Origin: QHXN01 sp040509515
Lineage (GTDB): Bacteria; Acidobacteriota; Blastocatellia; Pyrinomonadales; Pyrinomonadaceae
Length of the DNA: 64,000 nucleotides
Assembly: GCA_040509515.1 (NCBI GenBank)
Contig: JBEVKV010000166.1
Location: 9,822 to 73,821 of the forward strand
Reading direction: 5' to 3'
Shown here: piece after piece, positions 8,801 through 17,800 of the stretch
Layout of the letters: each line of letters starts with the position of its first letter
Numbering within the stretch: position 1 is the first letter of the stretch
Position numbers and translations under genes: made by a program
The notes under the pieces: model-generated
The model's database searches: none
Told to the model about the DNA's origin: nothing
Seen by the model: only the letters and a program-made list of their open reading frames with translations

Positions 8801-10742
8801 ACTCAAGCGGCTCGTGGCCTACGTCATTCCCGACGAACAGACGCCGCCCGACACGAGCGAGCTGCACCTCTATCTGAAAGAGCGTCTGCCCGATTACATG
8901 TTGCCGACGGCCTTCGTGAGCCTCGACGCGTGGCCCCTGACGCCGAACGGCAAAGTCGACCGCAAAGCCTTACCCGCGCCGGAGCAGTCGCGGCCCGCGC
9001 TCGCCGCGCCGCCCGTCGCCCCGCGCAACGCGCTCGAAGAGAGTCTGGCGGGGCTGTGGTCGCAAGTGCTGGGCGTCGCGGAGGTCGGCGTGTTCGACAA
9101 CTTCTTTGAGCTAGGCGGCGACTCCATCCTCAGCCTGCAAATCACGGCGCGCGCCCGACAGCAAGGTCTGCAACTGCGCCCCGCGCAGATTTTCGCGCAC
9201 CCGAACATCGCCGCTCTGGCTTCGGCCATCCACGCGGCGGGGGCGACGCAGGGCGCGGGCGACGAGCGGGCCGCGGCCACGACGGAGGAGTCGCGCTTCT
9301 CAATGGCGCGGCTCGACCCGCGGCAACTGGCGCGCTTGAGAAGCGAGTACGAACCCGCCGAGGACATCTACCCTCTGTCGCCGATGCAGCAGGGGATGTT
9401 CTTCAACCACCTTTACGAGCCGAGCCTCGGCAGGGGCATTGAGCAGATCGGCTGTCGTCTGGAGGGCGCGCTCGACGTTGCGGCGCTGCGAGATGCGTGG
9501 GAGCACGTCGTCGCGCGCCACGACGTGCTGCGGACGGCGGTCGCGTGGGAGGGGCTGAAGAGTCCAGTGCAGGTGGTGGCCGAGCGCGTCGCGCTGACGT
9601 GGAACGAACTGGACTGGTCTGACCTGCCCACGCCGGAGCAGGACTCGCGTCTCGCGCAATTCCTCGCCGAAGACCGCGAGCGCGGTTTCGACATCACGAG
9701 AGCGCCTTTGATGCGGCTGCATCTCATCCGGCTGGGCGATGGGCTGCACCACTTCGTCTGGAGTCACCACCACCTGTTGCTCGACGGCTGGTCAGTCCCA
9801 CTCGTCATGCGCGAAGTGCTCACCGCTTACGAGTCGTTTCGGCGCGGCGCGGCTCCGCAGTGGCCCGCGGCGCGGCCCTACCGCGATTACATCGCGTGGT
9901 TGGGGCGACAGGACATGGCAGCGGCGCGCGGCTATTGGGAGCGGACGCTGGCCGGCGTCTCCGGCGCGACCAGACTCGGCAACCGCCTACCGCACACCGA
10001 CGGCGACGAGCGCGCGGGCGAGCGGCAGGTGAGGCTGACGGCGGAGGAGAGCGAAGGCGTGCGGCGCGCGGCGCAGGCCATGCAGGTCACCGTCAACACC
10101 CTCGTGCAAGGCGCGTGGGCGGTAGTTCTGGGACGCCACAAGGGCGAGCGCGAAGCCGTCTACGGGGTGACGGTGAACGGGCGTCCGGCGGAACTCGAAG
10201 GCGTCGGCGAGATGATTGGACTCTTCATCAACAGCCTGCCGGCGCGGGTGCGAGTCGAGCCCGAGCAGGAAGTCGGGGAGTGGCTGCGCGGGGTGCAGGC
10301 GGCGCAGGCCGAAGGGCGGCAGTACGAATACAGTCCTTTGCAGGAGGTGCAGAGGTGGGCGGGCGTGGTCGGAGGCGGGCGGCTCTTCGAGAGCCTCGTC
10401 GTCTTTGAAAACTACCCGGTGGAAGAGTCGCTCGGCCGCGACGAGTGGAGTCTCAGGATTTCGCACGTCAGCTACGTCGACCCGCCGCAGGCCGAGTTGA
10501 TGCTGATGGTCGTCCCCGGCGAGCAGACCCTCATCCGCCTGATGTACCACAAAGGCTTCTTCGCCGACGAGACCGGCGAACAACTTCTCGAACACTTCAG
10601 GACGGTGCTGTTGTCCTTCTGCCGGCACACCTCCGGGCGCGTGCGCGACCTTGAGTTCCCGGCCGGCATGGAGCCGCGCCCCCACGCCCCCGCGATGGGC
10701 AAGTCTTTCGCCGCCGACGAGTTCTCCTTCGAGGTCGGGTGA
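2868..10742 (+). CDS. NRPS, C-A(Ser)-T-C-A(Gly)-T-C
   Basis: 2624 residues. GTG start with AAGGGG at 2854-2859, spacing 8. Domains: C1 (about 13-450; HHxxxDG with His149, His150, Asp154), A1 (about 460-965), T1 (Ser1015), C2 (about 1078-1517; His1218, His1219, Asp1223), A2 (about 1525-2040), T2 (Ser2086), C3 (about 2160-2624; His2301, His2302, Asp2306). Pocket residues read by eye: A1 D-V-W-H-I-S-L-V-D, the serine code; A2 D-I-L-Q-L-G-M-I-W, a glycine-type code. C1 begins PLSPLQQGMIFHS and resembles D-accepting C domains, fitting the E domain of the upstream protein. C2 belongs by sequence feel to the modified-amino-acid clade (EDAYPL, YHN, APFD, RTSFDL, LQLVH). The protein ends in a complete C domain with no A domain, so C3 must act on a residue loaded by the next synthetase. 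C1 and C3 are near-duplicates. C2 carries a run of eight prolines near nt 6608-6635. Confidence 0.95.
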   Translation: MKTPASEKAQNIEAVYPLSPLQQGMIFHSLFAPGSGVYIEQLNCRFHGELDADAFQRACQAVVDRHAILRTAFVGESQGELMQVVVKRVKLPFELLDWGGLSDEEQQSRLEELQQADRAEGFKLARAPLMRLRLIRLGEGLHHFVWSHHHLLLDGWSVPLVMREVLTAYESFRRGAAPAWAEARPYRDYIAWLGRQDMAAARGYWERTLAGVSGATRLGLSWAQGTGRAGAGERRVRLTAEESEVVRRAAQAMQVTVNTLVQGAWALLLSRLSGEGEVIYGVTVSGRPAELEGVGEMVGLFINSLPARVRVEPEWEVGEWLRGLQAAQAEGRQYEYSPLQEVQRWAGVGGGARLFESLVVFENYPVESLLEEQAGSLQIDDVRLTEHTNYPLTVVAELRDRLVVRLKYDASQYDEATVDTLLDYLSRIVTQMAAGAKQKLSHVTLLNAAEREKILVGWNATDADYPRHPYIHELFAERAARQPDAVALVCDSVEVTYQELNRRANQLAHYLRGLGVGPESRVGVLLERSAEMVVSLLAVLKAGAAYVPLDPGYPQERLRYMIEDASPAVLLTKATLFGDGEAGGARVVDVEQEWERVSACEEGEPETMVSAESLAYLIYTSGSTGRPKGAMNTHAGILNRLWWMQETYQLTAADRVLQKTPFSFDVSVWEFFWPLMFGARLVVAKPGGHQDSGYLRDLIRETGVTVLHFVPSMLQVFVEEGGVERCVSIRQIISSGEALSVSLQQRVQELLPRAELDNLYGPTEAAVDVTRWRCVRAGGRAVVPIGRPIANVQMYVLDERMEPVPAGILGELYIGGVNVGRGYWRRAALTAERFVPHPHSARAGERLYRTGDLGRYLSDGEIEYVGRVDHQVKVRGNRIELGEIEAALSAHHGVREAVVCVSDGQGVERQLVAYLVARAAPGPAVEELREHLRARVPEYMIPALFVELPEMPLSPNGKVDRRRLPEPGPARPELAQAFVAPSTEGERALAEIWSQVLRLERVGVHDNFFALGGDSIRSIQVRSLARKRGLDFTLPQLFQSPTIHALASLAASGDGQEAPARGVRPFELISAADRELLPASVEDAYPLAMLQSGMLFHSEFNQGTAAYHNVTSYHLRAPFDLEKMQAAVGQVLARHPALRTSFDLFSYSQPLQLVHREVFAPVQVEDIRHLSEPEQKEVILRWKEAEKATPFDWSRPPLIRFRIHLRGEGTFQFSFSEHHAIVDGWSVATMLTELFSLYFSAVGLKAAPPPPPPPPSLAYRDFIALEQAALASEATEQFWLGKLKESSATTIPRWPARYREREQKGNRSMSVSVSPQTTQGLKRLAQATGAPLKSVLLAAHLRVLSMLSGQADVLTGLVANGRLEEEGGERVLGLFLNTLPFGLGLRGGSWEELVAAAFAAERELLPHRRYPMAQLQRRVRRSQLFDTSFDFTHFHVYQSLIEMKEVLLEYDGYEETNFTLTTNFALSLETDQVWLSLYYLPRELAAEQVEAISGYYLNVLTEMAERPHGRYEHFSPLNEAEREELLLKWNDTARGDAHGRLIHEWVAAQAARQPDAVALVCPPQRLTYAELNRRANQLAHYLRGLGVGHESRVGVLLERSAEMVVSLLAVLKAGAAYVPLDPEYPRERLRYMIEDAGLSVLLTKGAAGGLADESGARVVDVEQEWERVGACEEGEPETVVSAESLAYLIYTSGSTGRPKGVQVSHGALINFLYSMQREPGFEADDSLMAVTSLSFDIAGLELYLPLLAGGSVVLVGRQTVTDAVALIQALEEHRVTVMQATPTTWRMLVEAGWAGDPGLKILCGGEALSLDLAEELLTRGASVWNMYGPTETTIWSTVHRLEKHEGGVAIGRPIDNTQVFIVDERMNPLPAGAPGELLIGGDGLARGYRNRPDITAEKFIPNPFGGAGGARLYRTGDLARFHPDGRIECLGRLDNQVKVHGYRIELGEIETVLMRHERVREAVVVARADERAGLAQDELKRLVAYVIPDEQTPPDTSELHLYLKERLPDYMLPTAFVSLDAWPLTPNGKVDRKALPAPEQSRPALAAPPVAPRNALEESLAGLWSQVLGVAEVGVFDNFFELGGDSILSLQITARARQQGLQLRPAQIFAHPNIAALASAIHAAGATQGAGDERAAATTEESRFSMARLDPRQLARLRSEYEPAEDIYPLSPMQQGMFFNHLYEPSLGRGIEQIGCRLEGALDVAALRDAWEHVVARHDVLRTAVAWEGLKSPVQVVAERVALTWNELDWSDLPTPEQDSRLAQFLAEDRERGFDITRAPLMRLHLIRLGDGLHHFVWSHHHLLLDGWSVPLVMREVLTAYESFRRGAAPQWPAARPYRDYIAWLGRQDMAAARGYWERTLAGVSGATRLGNRLPHTDGDERAGERQVRLTAEESEGVRRAAQAMQVTVNTLVQGAWAVVLGRHKGEREAVYGVTVNGRPAELEGVGEMIGLFINSLPARVRVEPEQEVGEWLRGVQAAQAEGRQYEYSPLQEVQRWAGVVGGGRLFESLVVFENYPVEESLGRDEWSLRISHVSYVDPPQAELMLMVVPGEQTLIRLMYHKGFFADETGEQLLEHFRTVLLSFCRHTSGRVRDLEFPAGMEPRPHAPAMGKSFAADEFSFEVG
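3240..3970 (+). repeat. duplicated C-domain segment, copy 1
   Basis: This stretch of the first C domain is very similar at the DNA level to 9700-10430 in the third C domain of the same gene. An almost identical block runs from GGCAGGACATGGCAGCGG onward in both copies. It suggests internal duplication or gene conversion. The identity was judged by eye. Confidence 0.8.
9700..10430 (+). repeat. duplicated C-domain segment, copy 2
   Basis: Partner of 3240-3970. Differences are scattered and mostly silent until the C-terminal part of the domain, where the copies diverge. Confidence 0.8.
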
Positions 10743-10804
10743 AGGACGCGCGCGCCGGGACGGCTTAACCGGCAGCACAGACAAACATAGAAAGGTTACG
10801 CCTC

Positions 10805-12640
10805 GTGATGAAAAAGAGCCGCCTCTTACCCTCGATCTTCGCCCTCCTCGTCTGCCTCTGTTCCGGCGCGCAGGCCGCGTCGCAGGCCGGGGGGACTAAG
10901 CTTCGGGTCGAGTACACGGTGAAGGTCGAGAGCCCGGCCGAGCAGGTCTACCGTGCCACGACCGTCGTCAGAAACGTCAACACGCCGCGGCTGCGGCTCG
11001 ACCTGCCCATGTACCGGCCCGGCATCTACACGACCAACTTTTTCATCAGCAATATCTTCGACATCAAGGTTACGGACGGGGCCGGCAACCCTCTGATGTT
11101 CTTCATGCCGCACAAGCAGACGTGGGAGGTCGAGACCGGCCGCGCCCCGGAGGTCAGGTTCTCTTACAGCTACCGCGCGCCGGTGCTCTCCGCCAGTCAG
11201 GCTTATCTCGACGGCGACCTCGGCTTCTTCACCGGCGTCCACTTCTTCCCGATGGTGCAGAACCGGCGCGACCTCGCCGCCGCGGTGCGGTTCGAGGTGC
11301 CCGCGGGCTGGGCCATCCTCTCGACGTTGAAGGAGACCGGCGACCCGGCGGCCTACACCTCGGCCGACTACGACGCGCTCGCCGATTCGCAGACGATGGT
11401 CGGCCGCTTCGACCTCACGAAGTTCGAGGTGGACGGGCAGCCGCGCTACTTCGCGGCCGCGCCCGTCGGCAAATACTCCAAAGCCCGCACCGACGAGATG
11501 ATCGAAATCCTGACCCGCATCGACAAGGTGCAGACGGCCATCTTCGGCGAGCGCCCCTTCGACAAGTACATCTACTTCTACATCTTCAAGCAGCGCATCG
11601 AAGGCTTGGGCCCCGACGGGCTCAACACGCTCCCCGAGATTCAGTCGATGAACTCGCACCTGCACATCGTCCGCCCGAACGACGAAGACTCGCAGCCGGC
11701 CCGCCTGCTCGCCTCGGCCAACCATAACTTCTTCCACGCGTGGAACCTGATGCGGATGCGCCCGGCCGAGTACTGGCCGATTGATTACTCGCGCGAGGCC
11801 GAGTCGCCGCTCCTGTGGCTGGCGGAGGGCGTGACCCGCTACTACATGACCGTCACGCGGCTGCGCGCGCGCTACGGGACGCGCGACGACTTCATGATGC
11901 GGCTCAACGAGGCCGTCGCCGACATCGAGCGGCGGCCGGCGCGGACTTACCTCTCGCTGGCGAACGCCTCCGTGCTCTCGGGCGTCCGTTATCAGGGGAC
12001 GCTCGCGGCGGATTACTCCTACATCATGGGCGGGCACATCGTCGGGGTGCTGCTCGACCTCTCGATCCGGCACGACACGGACAGCCGCGCCTCGCTCGAC
12101 GACGTGATGCGACTGCTCTACCAGCAGTCGTACAAGAAGGGACGCGGCTACACGACGGACGACCTGATCCGCGTCGTCAATCAGGTCACGGGGCGCGACT
12201 ACCGCGACTTCTTCAGGCGTCACGTATGGGGGACGGAGGTGCCGCCCTACGACCAGATTTTGGGGTACGCCGGCTACCGGCTGGAGAAGGTCGTCAACGA
12301 GCGCCCGACCCTCGGGCTGGCGCTCGAACAGAAGCCGGAAGGCGTCACGCTGTCGGGCGTGACGCCGGGCTCGTCCGCCGCCGTCGCGGGCTTAGAGCCC
12401 GGCGACGTTCTGTTGAAGCTGGGCGACCTCGACATCGCCAAGAACGGTCTGGCGGGGGTGCGCGAGCTGGTGATGAGCCGCAAGGGGCAGAAGGTTCCGG
12501 TCGCGGTCAGGCGCGGCGCGGAGGTCAAGCAGACCGAGATGATGATCATCGTGTTGCGCGACGTTGACTATAGGGTGCTCGAAGTGTCGAACTCGACCCC
12601 GGAACAGCTCAAGCTCCGCGACGCGTGGCTCAAACAGTGA
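10805..12640 (+). CDS. exported M61-family (glycyl aminopeptidase-like) protein, catalytic Glu replaced
   Basis: 611 residues with a signal peptide at the N-terminus (MKK, hydrophobic core, AQA cleavage-like site near residue 25), so it acts outside the cytoplasm. The body matches peptidase family M61: an N-terminal beta domain, a thermolysin-like catalytic domain and a C-terminal PDZ domain (about 500-590, with a GLALE strand and SAAVAGLEPGDVLLKL). The expected zinc motif HExxH reads His307-Asn308-Phe-Phe-His311, followed by the family's AWN and RMRP. The zinc His pair and the distal EGVTRYY Glu are kept, but the catalytic Glu is Asn (codon AAC, 11726-11728). GTG 10805 is used because AAAGG at 10791 is 9 nt upstream; the adjacent ATG 10808 is possible. 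It sits 62 nt after an NRPS gene and is probably co-transcribed. It may bind substrate without cleaving it. Confidence 0.85.
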   Translation: MMKKSRLLPSIFALLVCLCSGAQAASQAGGTKLRVEYTVKVESPAEQVYRATTVVRNVNTPRLRLDLPMYRPGIYTTNFFISNIFDIKVTDGAGNPLMFFMPHKQTWEVETGRAPEVRFSYSYRAPVLSASQAYLDGDLGFFTGVHFFPMVQNRRDLAAAVRFEVPAGWAILSTLKETGDPAAYTSADYDALADSQTMVGRFDLTKFEVDGQPRYFAAAPVGKYSKARTDEMIEILTRIDKVQTAIFGERPFDKYIYFYIFKQRIEGLGPDGLNTLPEIQSMNSHLHIVRPNDEDSQPARLLASANHNFFHAWNLMRMRPAEYWPIDYSREAESPLLWLAEGVTRYYMTVTRLRARYGTRDDFMMRLNEAVADIERRPARTYLSLANASVLSGVRYQGTLAADYSYIMGGHIVGVLLDLSIRHDTDSRASLDDVMRLLYQQSYKKGRGYTTDDLIRVVNQVTGRDYRDFFRRHVWGTEVPPYDQILGYAGYRLEKVVNERPTLGLALEQKPEGVTLSGVTPGSSAAVAGLEPGDVLLKLGDLDIAKNGLAGVRELVMSRKGQKVPVAVRRGAEVKQTEMMIIVLRDVDYRVLEVSNSTPEQLKLRDAWLKQ

Positions 12641-12720
12641 CGCGCGGCCCGGACATCGACCCGCCCGCCGGGCGGCGTGGCCCAAGCCTTCCAGTCGGAA
12701 AACTTGCGGGAGACAAGCTC

Positions 12721-14799
12721 ATGGCATTCAGGAAAACACTCGCGGCTTCGCTGCTCGCGGTTCAACTCTTCGCCGCCGCGCCGGCGCGGGCGGACGAGGG
12801 GCTCTGGGGGCTCAACGCCGTGCCGGCCGGGGAGATCGAGAAGCGCCACCACGTCAAGCTCGACGACGCGCTGTTGCAGCGCCTGCGCCGCGCGACCGTG
12901 CGGCTCGCCAACGGCGGGACGGGGGCTTTCGTCTCGGCCGAAGGGCTGCTGCTGACCAACCAGCACGTAGCGCAGGACTACGTCCAGAAGATCAGCTCGG
13001 CGAAGGATAACTACGTGCGCGACGGCTACCTCGCGCGCGAGCCGGGCGCGGAGCTGAAGCTGCCGGAGATCGAGGTGCGCGTCCTCGAACGGCAGGAGGA
13101 CGTGACGGCGCGCGTCAACGGCGCGGTCAAGGAGGGGATGTCGGCGGGCGAGGCGAATAACGCGCGGCGGCGCGAGAGCGTCCGCATCGTGCAGGAGCGG
13201 GACAAGGCCGACGGCCTGACCAGCGACGTGGTCTCGCACTTCAAGGGACTCAGGCACGCGCTCTACTCTTACAAAGTTTACAGGGACGTGCGGCTCGCCT
13301 TCATCCCGGAGCGCGAGGTCGCCAACTTCGGCGGCGACGAGGACAACTACCGCTTCCCGAGGTACTGGATGGACGCGGCGCTGCTGCGCGTCTACGAGAA
13401 CGACAAGCCGCTGCGCACGGAGAGTCATCTCGCGCTGGCCGGCGGGGGCGTGCGAGCGAACGCGCCCGTCATCGTCGCCGGCTACCCGCTGACGACGGAA
13501 AGGTATCTGACCGCCGCGCACCTCGAATACCTGACGCGCACCGAGCTGCCGCTCGTCATCAAGCGCCTCAACAGCCAGCTCGCCGCGCTCCGCGCCTTCG
13601 GCGCGCTGGGCGAGGCCGAGGCGGTGAGCGTCCAGACGCAAATCTTCGACACGCAGAACACGCTCAAGGCGCTGTCGGGCCGCGTGCAGGGGCTCACGCG
13701 CAAGGGCGTCCTCGAACGACGGCGCAAGAGCGAGCAGGCGTGGCGTCAGCAGGTCGCCCGCCAGCCCGGCGGCGAGCGCTTCGAGCACGCCTTCGCCGCC
13801 ATCGAAAAGGCCCGCGGGGATTTGAACGCCTACGAGGCCGAGCGGCGTCTGTTCGACGAGACGTGGGGTTTCGAGACGGGGCTCTTCCGCGCGGCGCGCG
13901 AGCACGTACGGCTGGCGCAGGAGAAGGCCAAGCCCCCGCAGGAACGGCTCGCGGGCTTCGACGACGCCTTCCTCGCCCGCCTCGAAAATCAGGTGGTCTC
14001 GGGCGCGCCGAAGAAGAGTAAGTTCGACGAGCTGAGGCTGGCGAGTTCGCTGGCACTTCTGAGGGAGGCGCTGGGCGACGCGCACCCGGGCGTGAAGCTG
14101 GCGCTGGCCGGGAAGCCGCCCGCCGAGAGGGCCGCCGAGCTGATGTCGCAGACGCGGCTCGACGACGTGGGCTTCCGCAAGAGTCTGGTCGCGGAAGGCT
14201 TGCGCGGGCTGGAGGCGAGCACCGACCCTTTGATCGTCATCGCGCGCTGGGCCGACGCCGAGGCGCTGCGCCTGCGCCGCCGTTATCAGGCGGAGGTCGT
14301 GGAGGTCGAGAACGAAAACTACCCGCTCGTCGAGCAGTCCCTCAACAAGCAGCTCGGCGAGGGGCGCTACCCGGACGCCAACTTCACGCTGCGGCTCAGC
14401 GTCGGGCAGGTGGCGGGCTACTCCGAGGGCAGTAAAAAACTGCCGCCCTTCACCTACCTCGAAGGGCTCTTCCAGAGGGCGCAGCAGAAGGGCAACAAGT
14501 CGCCCTTCCAACTGCCCGAGCGCTGGCTCTCGAAGCGCGCGGAACTCAAGCCTGAGACGCCCTTCAACTTCGTCACCACCAACGACGTGGTCGGCGGCAG
14601 CAGCGGCTCGCCCGTCGTCAACGAGCGCGGCGAGCTGGTCGGCATCGTCTTCGACTCGAACGAGCACGCCCTCGTCGGGCGGTACCTGTACGACGGCGAG
14701 CGCGGGCGCGCCATCGTTCTGGACGTGCGCGCGCTGCTCGCCGCGCTGCGGCAGGTGTACGGGGCCGGGCCGCTGCTGGCCGAGCTTGGGCGCGGCTGA
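12721..14799 (+). CDS. S46-family exported dipeptidyl-peptidase (DPP7/DPP11-like)
   Basis: 692 residues with a clear signal peptide ending at ARA-DEG (about residue 24), so periplasmic or surface-exposed. Family S46 serine peptidases remove dipeptides from free N-termini. The triad is readable: His in LLTNQHVAQDY (families usually show TNHH), Asp in GGDEDNYRFPR, and Ser in GGSSGSPVVN near residue 625. After the Ser, the specificity region reads VFDSNEH where characterised enzymes have Gly or Arg, so P1 preference cannot be assigned. Start ATG 12721 follows GGGAG with normal spacing, and upstream in-frame sequence lacks a signal peptide. It lies 80 nt after the M61-like gene and 56 nt before the next NRPS. 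Possible roles: processing a precursor peptide outside the cell, self-protection, or nutrition, with location inside the cluster by chance. Confidence 0.9.
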   Translation: MAFRKTLAASLLAVQLFAAAPARADEGLWGLNAVPAGEIEKRHHVKLDDALLQRLRRATVRLANGGTGAFVSAEGLLLTNQHVAQDYVQKISSAKDNYVRDGYLAREPGAELKLPEIEVRVLERQEDVTARVNGAVKEGMSAGEANNARRRESVRIVQERDKADGLTSDVVSHFKGLRHALYSYKVYRDVRLAFIPEREVANFGGDEDNYRFPRYWMDAALLRVYENDKPLRTESHLALAGGGVRANAPVIVAGYPLTTERYLTAAHLEYLTRTELPLVIKRLNSQLAALRAFGALGEAEAVSVQTQIFDTQNTLKALSGRVQGLTRKGVLERRRKSEQAWRQQVARQPGGERFEHAFAAIEKARGDLNAYEAERRLFDETWGFETGLFRAAREHVRLAQEKAKPPQERLAGFDDAFLARLENQVVSGAPKKSKFDELRLASSLALLREALGDAHPGVKLALAGKPPAERAAELMSQTRLDDVGFRKSLVAEGLRGLEASTDPLIVIARWADAEALRLRRRYQAEVVEVENENYPLVEQSLNKQLGEGRYPDANFTLRLSVGQVAGYSEGSKKLPPFTYLEGLFQRAQQKGNKSPFQLPERWLSKRAELKPETPFNFVTTNDVVGGSSGSPVVNERGELVGIVFDSNEHALVGRYLYDGERGRAIVLDVRALLAALRQVYGAGPLLAELGRG

Positions 14800-14855
14800 A
14801 GATTCTTATCAAGGGGCCTGTCGCCCGAGACCCGGGGACATGCGGAGACGCGAGT

Positions 14856-17800
14856 ATGAGTGCGGCGAATCAGGAAACGATGGTGTACGACCCCGAATTA
14901 ATCGAGGAGAAGCTCTACTGGCTGGAGAAGCTGTCGGGGGAGCTTGAGGAGACCTTTCTGCCTCTGGACTACCCGCGCCACCCGATCTATCTGGGCGCGG
15001 TCGGGAGCCTGCGCGCGGAACTGCCCGGCGCGCTCTACGCGCGGCTCAAAGCTCTGACCAAAGGCTCGCCCTCCCTGCTCTACGTCACGCTGCTCGCGGC
15101 CTACAAGGTTTGTCTCTTCAAATATTCCGGGCGGAGGAGAATCCCCGTCGGCAGCCCGGCCGCGCTCGAAGGCGATTCGACGGAGGCCGTGACGCCGAAC
15201 GTGCTCGTCATCGTCGACGAGCTAGACCCGCGTGCGAGCTTCGGGCAACTCCTCGTGCAAGTCCGCGCCAACCTCGCGGAGGCTTACCGGAGACAGAGAT
15301 ACCCTTTCGGCTCGCTCGTCGCCGACCTGAAGCGCGAGGGCACGCTGGAGAGGTCGCCGTTCTTCGACAGCGCGCTGCGGCTCGAAGGCATCCACGCGCC
15401 GCTGCCCGAGCTGCGTAACGACCTGACCTTACAGTTTGAAGAGACGGGCGAGGGTCTGAGCGTCACGGCGCTCTACAACCAGCAGCTCTTCGAGACGGAG
15501 TCGGTCGAGCGTCTCGTCGGCCACCTCCAGAGGGTTCTGGAACAGGCCGCGGAGCAGCCGGGCGTCGCCGTCTCGCGGCTGGCGCTGCTCACGCCGGCCG
15601 AGCGCGAGCGGATGCTCGTCGAATGGAACCGGACGGCCGACGCCCGCACCTCTTCGAGCCTGTTCCCGCAGCTCTTCGAGGCACAGGTCGAGCGCACCCC
15701 CGAAGCGCACGCCGTCTCCTACGGCGAGGTGCGGCTGACTTACGCTGCGCTGAACGAGAGGGCGAACCGGCTGGCGCACTACCTGCGCGCGCGGGGCGTC
15801 GGGCCGGAGGTCAACGTCGGGCTGCTGCTTGAGCGGTCGCCGGAGATGCTGGTCGCCGTCGTCGCCGTCATGAAAGCGGGCGGCGCGTACGTCCCGCTCG
15901 ATCCGCAGTCGCCGCCGGCGCGGCTGTCGGACGTGCTGGAGGACGCGCGCGTCGAACTGCTCCTCACACAGCAGAGTTTGCGCGAGCGCGTGCCGCAGGG
16001 GCTCGACGGCGTGCTGTGTCTCGACGCGGACGCGGGGCAGTTCGCGCGCGAGAGCGTGGAGAACCCGGAGCCCGTGACGGGCCCGGACAATCTGGCCTAC
16101 ATGATCTACACGTCGGGCTCGACGGGTCGGCCGAAGGGCGTGATGGTGACGCAAGGCGGGCTGCTCAACTACCTCCTCTGGGCGCAGCAGGCGTACCCGG
16201 TGGCGGGCGGCGAGGCGACGCTCGTCCACACGCCGCTGAGCTTCGACCTGACGGTGACGAGTCTGTTCCCGGCGCTCATCTCCGGCGTAAGGGTCGAGCT
16301 GGTTCCCGAGCTGCCCGGCGTGGACGGCCTGCTCGAAGCCCTCTCGTCCCCGCGCCGCTACAGCTTAATCAAGCTCACGCCCTCGCACCTGCAACTGCTC
16401 AACCGGCAGGTCGCGGAGCGGCGCGTGACGGCGCAGTGCTGCGCGCTGGTCGTCGGCGGCGAGGCGCTCACGGGCGAGATGGTCGAGCCGTGGCAGCGCG
16501 AGTTCCCGCAGACGCAAATCTTCAACGAGTACGGCCCGACCGAGACGGTCGTCGGCTGCTGCGTCCACGAAGTCTCGTTCGCGCAGGCGGCCGACGGGCC
16601 GGTGCCCATCGGACGCCCCATCGCCGACACGCGGCTCTACGTCCTCGACGAGTTCGGCGACCCCGTGCCGGTCGGCGTGGCGGGCGAACTCTACATCGGC
16701 GGGGCCGGGCTGGCTCACGGCTACTGGCGGCGTCCCGGTCTGACGGCGGTCAGCTTCGTCCCCGACGCGGTGAGCGGGCTGGAGGGCGCGCGTCTGTACC
16801 GGACGGGCGACCGCGCGCGCTATCTGCCCGACGGCCAGCTCGTCTATCTGGGTCGCGCCGATACACAGCTCAAGCTGCGCGGCTTCCGCGTCGAGCCGGG
16901 CGAAATCGAATATCACCTGCGGCAGTCGGCGGGCGTCGGCGAAGCCTGCGTCGCGCTGAGGAAAGACCAGCACGGGCAGGACAGGCTGGTCGCCTACGTC
17001 GTCGCGGACGAGGGGCAGGCCGCCCCGTCGATGCGCGAGCTGCGGCAGTTCTTACAGACGCGGCTGCCCGCGTACATGATACCGGCCAAGCTCGTGTCCT
17101 GCGCGAGCCTGCCGCTGACGACGCACGGGAAAGTCGACACGCGCGCCCTGCCCGAGCCCGACTGGGGCGAGGCGGTCTACGGCGGGGAACAGTCGGCCAA
17201 CCCGACCGAAGAATTGCTGCTCGGCATCTGGCACGATGTGCTTGAAGTCGATGACATCGGCCTCGACGACAGCTTCTTCGACATGGGCGGGCACTCGCTG
17301 CTGGCGACGCAGGTGATGTCGCGCGTGCACGAGGTGTGGGGCGTCGAGATCGAACTGCGGACGCTGTTCGAGCAGCCGACCATCCGCCAGCTCGGGCAGT
17401 GGCTCGACGAGCGCCCCGGCCGACGCGGCGAGAAGTCTTCGCTGCCCCCGATTGAGCCGCGCCGGCAGACGGGCGGCGGCGCGCCGCTCTCGTACGGACA
17501 ATACCGCCTCTGGTTCCTCGAACAGCTCGCGCCCGGCGGCTCGCTCTACAACGTCCAGCTCGCCATCCGCCTTCACGGCCCGCTGCGTCCGGAGGCGCTG
17601 GAGTGGAGCCTGAACCGCATCGTCGAGCGCCACGAGGTTCTGCGCTCGCGCTTCGTGCTGGAGGAGGCGGGGCCCGTTCAGGTCGTCGAGGAGGTGCGGC
17701 CGCTCGGCTTGCAGTTGGAGGACGTGAGCGCACTCGACGCGGAGACGGCGGAGGCGGCGGCCGTCGAAGCCGTCGGCCGCGAGGCCCGGCGCGGCTTCGA

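Noticed and set aside
10826..12223. 465-codon open frame on the - strand
   Set aside because: Antisense to the M61-like gene, which has a signal peptide and clear domains.
12568..14667. 699-codon open frame on the - strand
   Set aside because: Antisense shadow of the S46 peptidase gene. High GC third positions keep the opposite frame open; no recognisable domain or ribosome-binding site.
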